Positions 16,083 to 25,871 of a stretch of DNA of 37,292 bases are shown here, piece after piece; within the stretch, counting starts at the first letter, position 1; every line of letters begins with the position of its first letter. Position numbers and translations under genes: made by a program. The notes beneath the pieces are model-generated. The model saw only the letters and a list, made by a program, of their open reading frames with translations. It made no database searches and had not been told where the DNA came from. Source of the DNA: a virus; the IMG/VR virus record IMGVR_UViG_3300010296_000023, positions 1 to 37,292 of that record; one strand, given 5' to 3'.

Positions 16083-17432
16083 ATGCCAGCAATTATTACA
16101 AGACAACTTAGAAAAATTTTAGCAAGAAACTTCTTTGATGGTTTCAATCTAAATAGTAACAATTACTATGTGGGGATTGGTCGTCCAGAGCAGTGGGATT
16201 CATCGGACAATGTTCCAATACCCGAGGATACAATTACTGATATTCGACAGGTTCGTGATCAGTTAATGTCTGTGAAAAAGGTTCAGGCAGTGTCACAGGT
16301 TGTTCCTAGAAACAATTGGGCAAGTGGTACGATCTATTCACAATATGATGATTTGGTTTCTGGTTATCCAGTAAATCCATATTATGTAAAGACTGATAAT
16401 AACCAAGTGTTTGTTTGTCTTGAAACAGGTAGAAATGCAACTGGTACAATTGTACCATCAACTATTGAACCACAATCATCAAATGATAATTCGTTTAGAC
16501 TTGGTGATGGATATGTTTGGAAATTCCTATATACAATTTCTGCCTCTGCTGCAAATCAATTCATGTCATCAAACTTTATGCCTGTATCAAAGCAAGGCCC
16601 CACTGATTCAAACTCTACTGGCATTGAGTTACGTCACGAATCAGTACAAAATAATACCAAACCCGCGATGGTAACAAGTCTTGTTTTAACTTCTGGCGGT
16701 ACAGGTTACACATCCGTTCCTGCTGTTGGCATTTCCACAGCTACTGGCTTTGGTGCAGCTGCCACTGCGCATATTGACTCAGCTCTTGGTGTTGTAACTC
16801 ATATCACAATGGATCCAGATAGTTCTACTATTGCGCATGGTGCTGCATATTATAATACACCAGTGGTCACAATTACTGGTGGTGGTGGTACAGGTGCTAC
16901 TGCTCGTGCAGTTGTTGCACCTGATTCAGGTGTTGGTAGAGATGCAAGAGAGGATTTAAGATCCACAGCCGTAATGTTCCATTCACAGTTGGAACCAGAT
17001 GATAGTGACTTTATTACTGGTCAGGACTTCCGTCAGGTTTCACTTTGGAGAGATCCAAGAGAACAGTCTGGATCATTATTTACAGATTTAACTGGTAACG
17101 CACTTGATAAATTAACATTAAGTAGTACTGTAACTGCATTTACTCGTGATAAGAAATTGGAAGGTCAAACTTCTGGTGCAATTGCATTTGTTGATCATAT
17201 TGATTCAAATGAAATCTTCTATCATCAAACCGATAGTACAGGCTATGTGGCTTTTCAAGATGGTGAAGCATTACAAGAAACTAATGGCGCAGGTGATGGT
17301 ATAATTGACTCTGCTCTTATTAAGCCTAAATATGATAAGAATACAGGTGATATTTTATACATTGATAATCGCGCTGCAGTGTTAAGAGATACCACACAAA
17401 CTGAAGATGTAAAAATAATTATTTCGTTCTAA
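16083..17432 (+). CDS. gp8: gp8-like baseplate wedge protein with an inserted beta-repeat domain
   Basis: A 449-aa protein. The N-terminal part has gp8 landmarks: 'ARNFFDGFNLNSNNYYVGIG' (about residues 14-33), 'RPEQWDSSDNVPIP', then 'YVWKFLYTISASAANQF' (about 144-160). The C-terminal part has 'DFITGQDFRQVSLWRDP' and 'TREDVKIIISF'-like ends. Between them, about residues 196-280, lies a repeat insertion of two units, 'LTSGGTGYTSVPAVGIS' and 'YNTPVVTITGGGGTGATARA', a small beta-sandwich type seen in other phage proteins. Removing it leaves about 365 residues, near T4 gp8 (334 aa). gp8 is a wedge subunit binding gp7/gp10 in T4. It follows the previous gene by 16 bases and uses a TAGGA site. Confidence 0.85.
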   Translation: MPAIITRQLRKILARNFFDGFNLNSNNYYVGIGRPEQWDSSDNVPIPEDTITDIRQVRDQLMSVKKVQAVSQVVPRNNWASGTIYSQYDDLVSGYPVNPYYVKTDNNQVFVCLETGRNATGTIVPSTIEPQSSNDNSFRLGDGYVWKFLYTISASAANQFMSSNFMPVSKQGPTDSNSTGIELRHESVQNNTKPAMVTSLVLTSGGTGYTSVPAVGISTATGFGAAATAHIDSALGVVTHITMDPDSSTIAHGAAYYNTPVVTITGGGGTGATARAVVAPDSGVGRDAREDLRSTAVMFHSQLEPDDSDFITGQDFRQVSLWRDPREQSGSLFTDLTGNALDKLTLSSTVTAFTRDKKLEGQTSGAIAFVDHIDSNEIFYHQTDSTGYVAFQDGEALQETNGAGDGIIDSALIKPKYDKNTGDILYIDNRAAVLRDTTQTEDVKIIISF

Positions 17433-17442
17433 GGGATAGAAG

Positions 17443-20400
17443 ATGGCAAATACTTTAACACAAACCCTATTTGAAACCAAATACAAAGATGATTTCAAAG
17501 ACAGTGATCACTATCACAGAATTTTGTTTAATAGTGGTAAGGTTCTCCAAGCAAGAGAGTTAACCCAACTACAAACTATTATCCAAAAACAAATCGAACG
17601 TTTTGGTACAAATATTTTTAAGGAAGGTGGCGCCGTTCTAGGTGGTGGTATTACACTTAACACCAGATACGAATTTGTAAAACTAGATACAACAACGAAT
17701 ACCTTACCGACAACACCCAATTCATTATTAGGGGTTACAATTACTGGTGCTACTTCCAGTATTATTGGTAAAATTGTAGAGGTCGTTCCTGCTGCAGGTG
17801 GTGACCCTGCCACAATCTATGTTGAATACACAAATACATCTGCTGGAGTTGCTGGAGCAACCACACCTATTAGATTCACTCCTGGTGAAAATCTTACAAA
17901 TTCAGTTACCCCTTTAACAGTACAATTAACAAATACCACAGCCAATCCTGCTATGGGTACTGGTACAAAGGCCTCAACAAATGAAGGTGTATTTTTTACC
18001 CAAGGCCATTTCGTTCAGGCAGATGCTCAAAGTAAAATTATTGCAAAATATTCATCAACTCCTTCACTTAATATTGGATTTAGAGTAGCCCAAAGAATTT
18101 TTACAGTGGATGATGATCAAGGGTTATATGATAATCAAGGTGCGTTACCAAATCTGACTGCGCCAGGTGCTGACCGTTATCGTATTGACATGACACTTGC
18201 ACTTGAATCAGAAGTTGATTCTGATGAAATATTTGTATTTTATGCAAAAACTCAAAATGGTAAGGTTATTGAAACCGTATCAACTGATGAATCATATAAT
18301 AAAATTGAAGACTTTAGTGCTACTCGTATTAAGGAAATTAATGGTGATTTTATTAAGCGACCATTTAAAATTAATTATGAACAACATCCTACAGATTCAG
18401 CAAATAAATATTCATTAAGAGTTTCACCTGGTCTTATATACCTAAATGGCTATAGAAATGAATATAATGGTTATTCATCTCTTGACGTAAATCGTGCTGA
18501 CGATACAGAAACAATTACCAATGATGTGTTATCAATTGGTATTGGTAACTATCTGCTTTGTGATAGTTCACTTGGTGTTCCAAATATTGATGAGTTTGAA
18601 CAATATAATCTAAAAGATGGTTACCGTAATAGCGGATCCACAATTGGTACTGCCCGAGTTAAATCCGTTGAAGAGGATGGAGCAAATATCCGTTATTATC
18701 TAATGGATATCCAAATGAATTCTGGTCAAGATTTCCGTAAGGTCCGTTCAATCGCTGTCGATGCCACAAACTATGCAAATCCAATTTTGGAAAATTCAAA
18801 TGCTGTATTAAAAGATAAAGCCAATAATACACTTCTTTTCGGATTCACACATCCTCGAGTTCAAGGTATTGTAAATACATCATATAATGTTTTGAGAAGG
18901 GATACAAGAACTACTGACGGTTCTGGTAATGCATCATTGCCTACACTATCAGGTGGTGAATTATATGCCGATACAACAGATTGGATTATTGCAAGAACAG
19001 ATACTGGAGCATTAATTACTCCAGCAATTGCACTATCTGGTGGTGGTACTGGCGCGTCTATTTCCGGTGCCCCTGCATCAACCAACCTTGAAATAATTTA
19101 CAAAAAATCTGTAAATGCAACTGCAAGAACTAAAACGATTACAAATACAACTGTAACTACTACGGTAACCACACCGGCAACTGGTGCACCATATGTTTCC
19201 CTCGGTAAGGCAGATATTACAGGTATTGAACGGGTTCGTTTGGTTGATTCAGACGGTATGGATATCCAGGCAAGATTTGTTCTTGATAATGGTCAAAGAG
19301 ATAATTTTTATGGTGTTGGCCGTTTGGTTCTTAAAGGTAATCAATCAGCGCCACCAGGTAATGTATTTGTTCGGTTTAATTATTACGCACATGGCGCATC
19401 TGGTGATTTCTTTGCTCCATCATCGTATCCATCACCATATAATAAAATTCCAAAATATACTGCAACGTCAGGTAGAACATATGATTTAAAGAATGTATTT
19501 GATTTCCGTTCTAGAAAGAATGATGCAGGTACTAACTTTAGTGCAGCAACTGCAAAATATAATCCACTTCCATCAAATACATCCCTCGTGACAGCAGATG
19601 TGACTTATTATCTACCTCGTTACGATAAACTGATTGCAACAAATCCGTTACAGTATCTTGAAGGGACTTCAAGCTTTAACCCACAATTCCCTGAAACACC
19701 AGAAGGTGCATTGGAATTATACCAAATTAAAATGAATGCAGGTTCCATTTCAGATAGTGATATGGAAATGAGAAAGGTTGAGGCAAAAGGGTTTACGATG
19801 AAAGACCTATCCAGACTTGAAGATAGACTGGATAATCTGGAAGAGGTAACTGCATTAAGTCTCCTTGAAATAGATCTTAAAAATTTCTCTGTATTGGATT
19901 CAAATGGTTTGGATCGTACCAAATCTGGTTTCCTTGTAGATAACTTTGTTGATCACCAATCATCTGATATTGACAATGTTGAATATCGTGCTTCTGTTGA
20001 TCCACAAAATAAAATATTACGGCCGCTATTTTCTGAAGATGAAGTAAGATTGATTTATGATTCAGGTCAATCAACTAATACTATTCTAAAAGGTGATAAT
20101 GTTTATATGAAATATGATCATGTATCATTTATCAAAAACGATATTGCCTCTGGTACTGAAAATATTAATCCATTTGCTGTTATTACCAACGAGGGTTATT
20201 CAGAATTATCTCCTTCCTCAGATCACTGGAAAGAAACCAAGGTTCGTCATACCAAAGTGGTAAGTGGTGGTACTCGTTTGGATAACCGTTCAAACCGTCT
20301 CTTTGGTAACTGGGGATGGAACTGGGGTGGTATTGCAGTAGGAACAAATGTAACTGGTGCAAGAACTGCTCAAGAAGGCAACTTCAATGTGACGCGGGTA

Positions 20401-22533
20401 AATCGTGTTGTATCTGAACAAACCATTCGTGAAGTAATTGACCAAAAAGTTGTTGATGTTGCATTAATCCCGTTCATGCGCTCTATTAAAATGGCATTCC
20501 GTGTGCAAGGTTTGAAACCTAATACACGTCATTATCCTTTCTTTGATGGTACATCGGTAGCGGATTGGGTTGACGGTACTGCATCATTTAGCCGTATTGG
20601 GGCAAGTAATGTTGCAGTAGGACGTCAACACAATCGTGCAACAAACCATCCGGATACTAGTTCGGCAGCTGATCGTGTATTGACATCAGATGCTGCAGGT
20701 AAAATTGAAGGTACCTTCTTTGTTCCAAATACCAATGCCATTCGGTTTAGGACTGGCACACGGGCATTCGAATTAATGGATGTGACCGGTGGTAATTCAG
20801 AATTTGCCACATCATTCTCAAAAGGTTATTTTGATGCAAATGGTGTACTTGAAACAGTAGACCGTACTGTAAAAGCTACTCGTCAGATTGCAATCAGATC
20901 TGTTGTAACTGCTCGGTCACGTATTAGTCCACCATTCCAAAATGATGATGATAAGAATACACCGGAACCAAATCCAAATGATCCGTTGGCACAATCATTC
21001 TTTGTAAGTAAACCAAATGGTGTGTTTATCACTAAGGTTAAAATTTACTTTAAAACAAAAGATGCCAATATTCCAGTTCAACTGCAGATCAGACCTATGA
21101 TTGCAGGTGTTCCAGATAATATCCCAGTTCCTGGTGCAGTAAAATTCTTAAATCCAGTAAATGTAAATGTATCAAATGATTCATTGACTGCCACAGAGTT
21201 TGAATTTGATGAGCCAGTATTCCTTAGTGGATTAACCGAATACGCAATTGTTCTTCTTGCTCAGTCAGTAGATTATAATGTCTATGTAGCTGAAACAGAA
21301 AAGTTTGAGGTTGGTTCAACTGCTCGTAAAGTTGCAAAACAACCTACACTTGGATCCCTATTCCTATCTCAGAACGGTTCAACCTGGACTCCGGCACAAA
21401 ATAAGGATATGAAATTTGATCTTCTAGCAGCTAAATTCAAGAATACATCTGCAGAAGTTATCCTTGAAAATCCTAAAATTCCTCTTGAATTATTACCTCA
21501 AGATCCATTTGAAGTAGACTCAGGTTCAACAACTGTTAAAGTTTCTCAGCCAAATCATGGTTTCATTGCCGGTGATACGGTTGTAATTAGTGGTTTGGAT
21601 AGTTCACAGTCATTTGGTAATGGTATGACTGGTAAGGGTCTAAATGGTTCTAGAACTATTGTGGCAGTAGATGAAAACTTCTATACGATCACTGCCGATA
21701 GTGCTGCAACTGATTCATCTACCTTTGGTGGTCTTGATGGACTTGCCACTCAAAATATCAAATATGAGATTTTATCTCCTAAGATTCAAACATTAATTCC
21801 TAAAAATACTGATATCACAATTGATGCAAAACTTACTGAAGGTAAATCTCTCGCTGGTAATGAAACACAATATACCAAGGCTGGATCATATACAAGTATT
21901 ATTCTGAACGAAGATAATTACTTCCTAACACCAAAGGTTCTTGCAAGTCACGAACGTGAGGCAAATGCCATGAGTGGTGCTAAATCAGCAACATTTAAAC
22001 TGAATCTGACTACGCAAGATAGTGATGTGGCTCCGGTAATCGATTTACAAAGAACTGGTATGTGGATGTTCCATAATGAAATTGATTTCCAGGATTCTGC
22101 TGGTTCAACTGGTGTCCTAATAAATGCCAATAGAAATAATCCAATCGACTATGCAGATGAAACTGATCCAAATGGTGGTTCACACTTATCAAAGCATATC
22201 GTAAAGCCAGTTATTCTTGAATCACCATCAGTAGGTGTTAAGGTATTACTATCTGCAAATAAACCATCAGTTGCTGAATTTGATGTCTACTATAAAGTTG
22301 CAACTGAAGATCAAAACTTTGATGATATGAATTGGACATACATTGCTTCTGAGGAACAAGTACAGAGTGATGAAAATCCATCCGTATTTAGAGATTACAC
22401 TTTCTTGGTTGGTGGTACCGGTGGATTTGTTGATCCGTTTGATAAGTTTATTCTTAAAATTGTAATGAAATCAAGAAGCAGTGCCTTGGTTCCTTCCTTT
22501 AAGGATTTAAGAGTAATTGCATTGGCGGTATAA
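17443..22533 (+). CDS. Giant DUF4815-type virion structural protein
   Basis: A 1696-aa protein, the largest gene here. The first 70 residues have 'SDHYHRILFNSGKVLQAREL', 'TQLQTIIQKQIERFGTNIF' and 'KEGGAVLGGG', the hallmark of the DUF4815 family in marine T4-like phages. The body is beta-rich, with fibre-like segments and a helical patch near 'KDLSRLEDRLDNLEEVTALS' (about residues 787-806). The section 'RVNRVVSEQTIREVIDQKVV' followed by 'DVALIPFMRSIKMAFRVQGL' (about 985-1030) is another recognisable core. The C-terminus resembles a carbohydrate-binding or jelly-roll region ('PLAQSFFVSKPNGVFITKVK' near 1180). It may be the wedge-arm protein replacing T4 gp7 or gp10, but that is inference from size and place. 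An AAGGGA site overlaps the gp8 stop. Confidence 0.72.
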   Translation: MANTLTQTLFETKYKDDFKDSDHYHRILFNSGKVLQARELTQLQTIIQKQIERFGTNIFKEGGAVLGGGITLNTRYEFVKLDTTTNTLPTTPNSLLGVTITGATSSIIGKIVEVVPAAGGDPATIYVEYTNTSAGVAGATTPIRFTPGENLTNSVTPLTVQLTNTTANPAMGTGTKASTNEGVFFTQGHFVQADAQSKIIAKYSSTPSLNIGFRVAQRIFTVDDDQGLYDNQGALPNLTAPGADRYRIDMTLALESEVDSDEIFVFYAKTQNGKVIETVSTDESYNKIEDFSATRIKEINGDFIKRPFKINYEQHPTDSANKYSLRVSPGLIYLNGYRNEYNGYSSLDVNRADDTETITNDVLSIGIGNYLLCDSSLGVPNIDEFEQYNLKDGYRNSGSTIGTARVKSVEEDGANIRYYLMDIQMNSGQDFRKVRSIAVDATNYANPILENSNAVLKDKANNTLLFGFTHPRVQGIVNTSYNVLRRDTRTTDGSGNASLPTLSGGELYADTTDWIIARTDTGALITPAIALSGGGTGASISGAPASTNLEIIYKKSVNATARTKTITNTTVTTTVTTPATGAPYVSLGKADITGIERVRLVDSDGMDIQARFVLDNGQRDNFYGVGRLVLKGNQSAPPGNVFVRFNYYAHGASGDFFAPSSYPSPYNKIPKYTATSGRTYDLKNVFDFRSRKNDAGTNFSAATAKYNPLPSNTSLVTADVTYYLPRYDKLIATNPLQYLEGTSSFNPQFPETPEGALELYQIKMNAGSISDSDMEMRKVEAKGFTMKDLSRLEDRLDNLEEVTALSLLEIDLKNFSVLDSNGLDRTKSGFLVDNFVDHQSSDIDNVEYRASVDPQNKILRPLFSEDEVRLIYDSGQSTNTILKGDNVYMKYDHVSFIKNDIASGTENINPFAVITNEGYSELSPSSDHWKETKVRHTKVVSGGTRLDNRSNRLFGNWGWNWGGIAVGTNVTGARTAQEGNFNVTRVNRVVSEQTIREVIDQKVVDVALIPFMRSIKMAFRVQGLKPNTRHYPFFDGTSVADWVDGTASFSRIGASNVAVGRQHNRATNHPDTSSAADRVLTSDAAGKIEGTFFVPNTNAIRFRTGTRAFELMDVTGGNSEFATSFSKGYFDANGVLETVDRTVKATRQIAIRSVVTARSRISPPFQNDDDKNTPEPNPNDPLAQSFFVSKPNGVFITKVKIYFKTKDANIPVQLQIRPMIAGVPDNIPVPGAVKFLNPVNVNVSNDSLTATEFEFDEPVFLSGLTEYAIVLLAQSVDYNVYVAETEKFEVGSTARKVAKQPTLGSLFLSQNGSTWTPAQNKDMKFDLLAAKFKNTSAEVILENPKIPLELLPQDPFEVDSGSTTVKVSQPNHGFIAGDTVVISGLDSSQSFGNGMTGKGLNGSRTIVAVDENFYTITADSAATDSSTFGGLDGLATQNIKYEILSPKIQTLIPKNTDITIDAKLTEGKSLAGNETQYTKAGSYTSIILNEDNYFLTPKVLASHEREANAMSGAKSATFKLNLTTQDSDVAPVIDLQRTGMWMFHNEIDFQDSAGSTGVLINANRNNPIDYADETDPNGGSHLSKHIVKPVILESPSVGVKVLLSANKPSVAEFDVYYKVATEDQNFDDMNWTYIASEEQVQSDENPSVFRDYTFLVGGTGGFVDPFDKFILKIVMKSRSSALVPSFKDLRVIALAV

Positions 22534-22736
22534 TGAAAGCAAGAGTTGAAAATCATAATACTTTAGTACGTGATTTAAATAATAATGCAATATTGAACGT
22601 TGATACCACATCAATTAAAAAGGCCAAAATTGCCAAAGATTTAAGAAGATCACAAAAACAAGAAATACAAGATCTAAAACACGATGTTAGTGAATTAAAG
22701 GATATGATGAGAGAAATACTGGATAGGTTAAGATAA
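22533..22736 (+). CDS. Small coiled-coil protein between structural genes
   Basis: A 67-aa, highly charged protein. After a short start ('HNTLVRDLNNNAILNVD') the second half is a heptad-like helix: 'QKQEIQDLKHDVSELKDMMR' and 'EILDRLR'. Both ends overlap neighbours by TAATG, and its frame keeps the ribosome running from the giant gene to the next one, which argues it is real. Function is unknown. A trimerisation or assembly-chaperone role for the adjacent fibre proteins would fit a short coiled coil, but nothing proves it. Confidence 0.7.
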   Translation: MKARVENHNTLVRDLNNNAILNVDTTSIKKAKIAKDLRRSQKQEIQDLKHDVSELKDMMREILDRLR

Positions 22737-23647
22737 TGGCAAGGCAGATTCAAATTGATAGTGATAACACTCTCCAAAAATGGATCGATAGTCAGAATAC
22801 CATGTCTGATTATATGGGTAATCTGGATAGTTTTAGACCAGATATTCTTAACAATTACGTAGTCAGACCACATAACTCATCAACTGGGGCAAGTTTTGTT
22901 ACAGCACTAAATTATGTGTATGATCCATTAATGACAAAAATATTGAATCTTTTTAATGGTACTGGTTCCACTAATTTTGATGAACTTGAATTAAGAGTAG
23001 ACTCAGCCACTTTTAATATTCTGAGATTAGAGAATTTTCCTGATTCCCAAAATATTGGGAAAAATGCATTAGGTAGATCTACTCTTTATGCTGCAGATTT
23101 ATATGTGAGAGATTCATATGAAGATGGCGACTCAATAGGATCTACTAATTTAGCTCAAAGTATCCTTAATGGGTATGTGCATCTTATACCTGATTTTAAT
23201 TATGATTTGTATATTGAGAGTAATGCTACTTTCAATAATATTGTTGTTGATGGAAGTAATATAGGTTCATTTGATGCATCATTATTAGATAGTGCAAAGT
23301 TTAATAAAATCGTAATTGTGGATAGTTCCAGAGTGGATAAACTGATCGCTGATAGTAATGGCGTGGTCACAATATCACAAGCACATATATTAAATTTCCA
23401 TCCTACTCAACCTGACCTTGATTCAATTACCGTCAGTCATCTATTAAGATCAGTTCATATTCGAAGTGATAGTGCAGTAATACCAAAAGCTAGTATAAAT
23501 AATTTGATACTGGATAGTGATTTAGAATTTGATGGATTAACATTCAATACAGCAAGTAAATTTTTAATAACAGATTCAGCAAGTCCAGATACAGCTTCTG
23601 ATCCAGGAGTTATATACTTTGGTGGATTCAAATTAGATTCGGTGTAA
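22736..23647 (+). CDS. DSA-repeat virion protein, first of a paralogous pair
   Basis: A 303-aa protein. The head 'LQKWIDSQNTMSDYMGNLDS' and 'SFVTALNYVYDP' match the head of the following gene ('IGQWVSKTNLMSDYIGDLD', 'IVMSINYLWDT'), so the two are paralogues. From about residue 80 it carries Asp-Ser-x units spaced by short hydrophobic stretches (VDSATFNIL, LDSAKFNKI, VDSSRVDKL, ILDSDLEF), which looks like a beta-solenoid or other repetitive beta structure. It ends in 'DPGVIYFGGFKLDSV', while the next protein ends in a similar 'GTIVLAGYML'. It is likely a fibre or baseplate-decorating protein. Partner and receptor are not visible. Confidence 0.6.
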   Translation: MARQIQIDSDNTLQKWIDSQNTMSDYMGNLDSFRPDILNNYVVRPHNSSTGASFVTALNYVYDPLMTKILNLFNGTGSTNFDELELRVDSATFNILRLENFPDSQNIGKNALGRSTLYAADLYVRDSYEDGDSIGSTNLAQSILNGYVHLIPDFNYDLYIESNATFNNIVVDGSNIGSFDASLLDSAKFNKIVIVDSSRVDKLIADSNGVVTISQAHILNFHPTQPDLDSITVSHLLRSVHIRSDSAVIPKASINNLILDSDLEFDGLTFNTASKFLITDSASPDTASDPGVIYFGGFKLDSV

Positions 23648-23650
23648 AAA

Positions 23651-24337
23651 ATGACAAGAAAAGAAGAAATATTAACTAATGCTCCCATAGGTCAATGGGT
23701 TTCCAAAACCAACCTGATGTCGGATTACATTGGGGATCTTGATTTATTGGATTCTGCTTTTTTAGAATATGATTCCACTGCTGGTAAATCAAATGATTCC
23801 AATATTGTTATGTCCATTAATTATCTTTGGGATACTGTTGATAGTATTAACACTTTGTTATCAGCCGGTGTTCTTTCCCTTAAAAATCTTTTAGCAGATT
23901 CAGCAACTTTTCGTATCATTAGAGCAGGTATGTTAGTTGCTGATAGTGCAACAGTGGACAGTGCATATATTAGAAACCTAACGGTTTCAGATGTATTGGA
24001 TGTAGATAGTGCAGAATTTGATATAATCAATGTAAATGAAATCAATGTAGATTCTGGTGGAACACTCTTTATTGACAGTGCGACAGTAAATTATCTGAAT
24101 GCCCATTATATTCTAACTGACAGTGCTAAAATAAATAAACTGACAACAAAAAGTATTATTTCAGATAGCGCCACTATTGATAGTGCCTTTATTAATAATC
24201 TAACAATCGATTCATCATTTACCTTTGATAATAATAAATTTACAGATGCTCATTTACTTACAGTTAAGAATGAAGCAGGTACTATTGTCCTAGCAGGATA
24301 TATGTTATCAACGGATCCTAATATAGGAACTCCATAA
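23651..24337 (+). CDS. DSA-repeat virion protein, second of the pair
   Basis: A 228-aa protein homologous to the previous gene at its head (residues about 10-60) and end. The middle is a dense run of Asp-Ser-Ala units: ADSATFR, ADSATV, DSAYIRNL, VDSAEFDI, IDSATVNYL, TDSAKINKL, SDSATI, DSAFINNL and IDSSFTF. Units are about 10-20 residues apart with alternating hydrophobic positions, as in stacked beta coils. It is shorter than its neighbour because the linker between head and repeats is shorter. It follows after three bases and its stop overlaps the next start. Function is unknown beyond a structural role. Confidence 0.6.
   Translation: MTRKEEILTNAPIGQWVSKTNLMSDYIGDLDLLDSAFLEYDSTAGKSNDSNIVMSINYLWDTVDSINTLLSAGVLSLKNLLADSATFRIIRAGMLVADSATVDSAYIRNLTVSDVLDVDSAEFDIINVNEINVDSGGTLFIDSATVNYLNAHYILTDSAKINKLTTKSIISDSATIDSAFINNLTIDSSFTFDNNKFTDAHLLTVKNEAGTIVLAGYMLSTDPNIGTP
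23894..24230 (+). repeat. Asp-Ser-Ala coding repeats
   Basis: About nine imperfect units encoding [AVTIS]DSA[TEKYF][FVI], written with both GAT-AGT-GC and GAT-TCA/TCT-GC codons. The amino-acid motif is better conserved than the DNA, so selection on the protein rather than recent DNA duplication is suggested. Confidence 0.7.
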
Positions 24338-25344
24338 TGACAAATACCAGACCCTTTATTGAAGATGGTTCGACGGGGATTAGAGAATATGCCCTGGCTG
24401 AATATAATGCAATGCTCGGTAGGATTACTTATCTTTACCAGCAAAATCCATCTGTAACTTTATCAGTTGTTTCTAGTAACGGTAATATCTCTCCAAATAT
24501 GACGGATACCAGATATAAATCCGGTACAGCAGCTAGAAATACATCTGGCCCTTGGCCAGCAGTTACATCATATCCACCAGAAAGTTCAACAGGTGAACCA
24601 CAATTAGTTGTAGGTTCCACATATGATAAGATTAGTCAAACAGTAGGTTCACCAACCCCATTTCAAAATAGTGATTATCAGAGTCTTAATGTAAAACCTG
24701 TATGGCTAGAAACCGATGGTGTATTAAGAGAAATGAGTTTCGATAAAGTAAAATCATATTTTGTAGGACCAATTGCAGCTGCAATGCAATCGACCACACA
24801 AGCAGGAATACAGGCAGCAGGTTCATATTATATTTCTACAACCTCTTCCATAGCCGGATCAACAAATTTAGGAACAGTTTTTGTGGATACCGTTGCAAAC
24901 CTTTCTGGTTATCTTGCTTCAAATATTGGTGGTGCCGGGTCTGTTCAAGATGTATTTTCAACAACCACGTATTATCTTCAAAGAGTGGATTCAAATATAT
25001 CCGTACAGGGTAGTGGTTATAGAACACCACTGTGTATTGATTATTCTGCAAATAGAAAAAATCAACCTGGTGGATTAAGACATATGACATATGCAGAATT
25101 TGATGCTTTATTTGAACCGTTAATACAATGGGCCTTGCATAGTGAAGCAGGATATTCTTTAAGGTATAATGTTAACGGTAGTGGGACAAGACAGGGTACA
25201 CAAATAGCAAATAAACAAATGATTGGGGTGAGTGGAGCATATACAAAATATGCCGCATCTGCAAATGATTATCGTGCACAAGAATTTCCGAACGGTACTA
25301 TTGTCGTTCAGAATGGATTTAACCTTAATTTAGAAAGAACATAA
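24337..25344 (+). CDS. Conserved virion structural protein, function unknown
   Basis: A 335-aa protein. Landmarks are 'FIEDGSTGIREYALAEYNAM' (about residues 6-25), 'LGRITYLYQQNPSVTLSVV', a Ser/Thr/Gly/Pro-rich middle with 'RNTSGPWPAVTSYPPESSTG', and 'PLCIDYSANRKNQPGGLRHM' followed by 'TYAEFDALFEPLIQWAL' near the C-terminus. I recognise it only as the kind of protein that sits in this part of marine T4-like late operons. No domain with known function can be assigned. No signal peptide or membrane segment is evident. It overlaps the previous stop by TAATG and is one base from the next gene, so it is co-translated with the structural block. Confidence 0.55.
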   Translation: MTNTRPFIEDGSTGIREYALAEYNAMLGRITYLYQQNPSVTLSVVSSNGNISPNMTDTRYKSGTAARNTSGPWPAVTSYPPESSTGEPQLVVGSTYDKISQTVGSPTPFQNSDYQSLNVKPVWLETDGVLREMSFDKVKSYFVGPIAAAMQSTTQAGIQAAGSYYISTTSSIAGSTNLGTVFVDTVANLSGYLASNIGGAGSVQDVFSTTTYYLQRVDSNISVQGSGYRTPLCIDYSANRKNQPGGLRHMTYAEFDALFEPLIQWALHSEAGYSLRYNVNGSGTRQGTQIANKQMIGVSGAYTKYAASANDYRAQEFPNGTIVVQNGFNLNLERT

Positions 25345-25345
25345 A

Positions 25346-25852
25346 ATGGAAGGCCATAAATTTATAAAAGCCATGTTTGCAAACAATGAAAAGAATGTTG
25401 TTGAATCACATTGGCAAAATGAAGAAGATGATAATATAGTCAGAGTGGAATATTGTCCGGCAGAAGATGGCGATGAAGTATATGAAATGGTCAAGAAACA
25501 TATGGACATTGAAACTCTTCACGATGAGACATATGAACATATTAAAGCTCAGGATAGAGTATATCGTGAAGCAATTATATCTGTGGCAAAAGAAGAAGGA
25601 CTGGTTTGGGATATTCGCGATTTTGAATCGGATAATAAACTTGCAGATTCAATGAAAATTGCAACTAAAACTATATTTGAAACTGCAGATAATTCTCCAG
25701 AAGGTAAGAAAGAAAAATTGTTTTTATATAAACTTCAACTTTTTGAAGTCGAGGCAATTAAAGATTCAAAAAATACCAATTTAAAAAAGAAATTAAGACA
25801 GGCAAAAAGTATAATTGAAGCTACTAAGATTGCTTGTGAGTTTTATGTTTAA
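25346..25852 (+). CDS. Acidic helical hypothetical protein
   Basis: A 168-aa protein, rich in Glu, Asp and Lys and predicted almost all helical. Segments include 'FIKAMFANNEKNVVESHWQN', 'VRVEYCPAEDGDEVYEMVKK', 'DRVYREAIISVAKEEGLVWD' and 'KKLRQAKSIIEATKIACEFY'. No catalytic motif is visible. It is the last gene of the plus-strand structural run before the accessory cassette, one base after the previous stop. It could be an assembly chaperone for the preceding structural protein, but this is a guess from size, charge and place. Confidence 0.5.
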   Translation: MEGHKFIKAMFANNEKNVVESHWQNEEDDNIVRVEYCPAEDGDEVYEMVKKHMDIETLHDETYEHIKAQDRVYREAIISVAKEEGLVWDIRDFESDNKLADSMKIATKTIFETADNSPEGKKEKLFLYKLQLFEVEAIKDSKNTNLKKKLRQAKSIIEATKIACEFYV

Positions 25853-25871
25853 TAAGTAATTATTTAAAGTG

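Noticed and set aside
23494-23501. TATAAATA inside the first DSA-repeat gene
   Set aside because: It lies within coding sequence, far from the next start. In AT-rich DNA of this length, several chance copies of the octamer are expected.
25869-25871. GTG as start codon of the radical SAM gene
   Set aside because: The next codon is ATG, and nothing favours the GTG; the difference is one residue.
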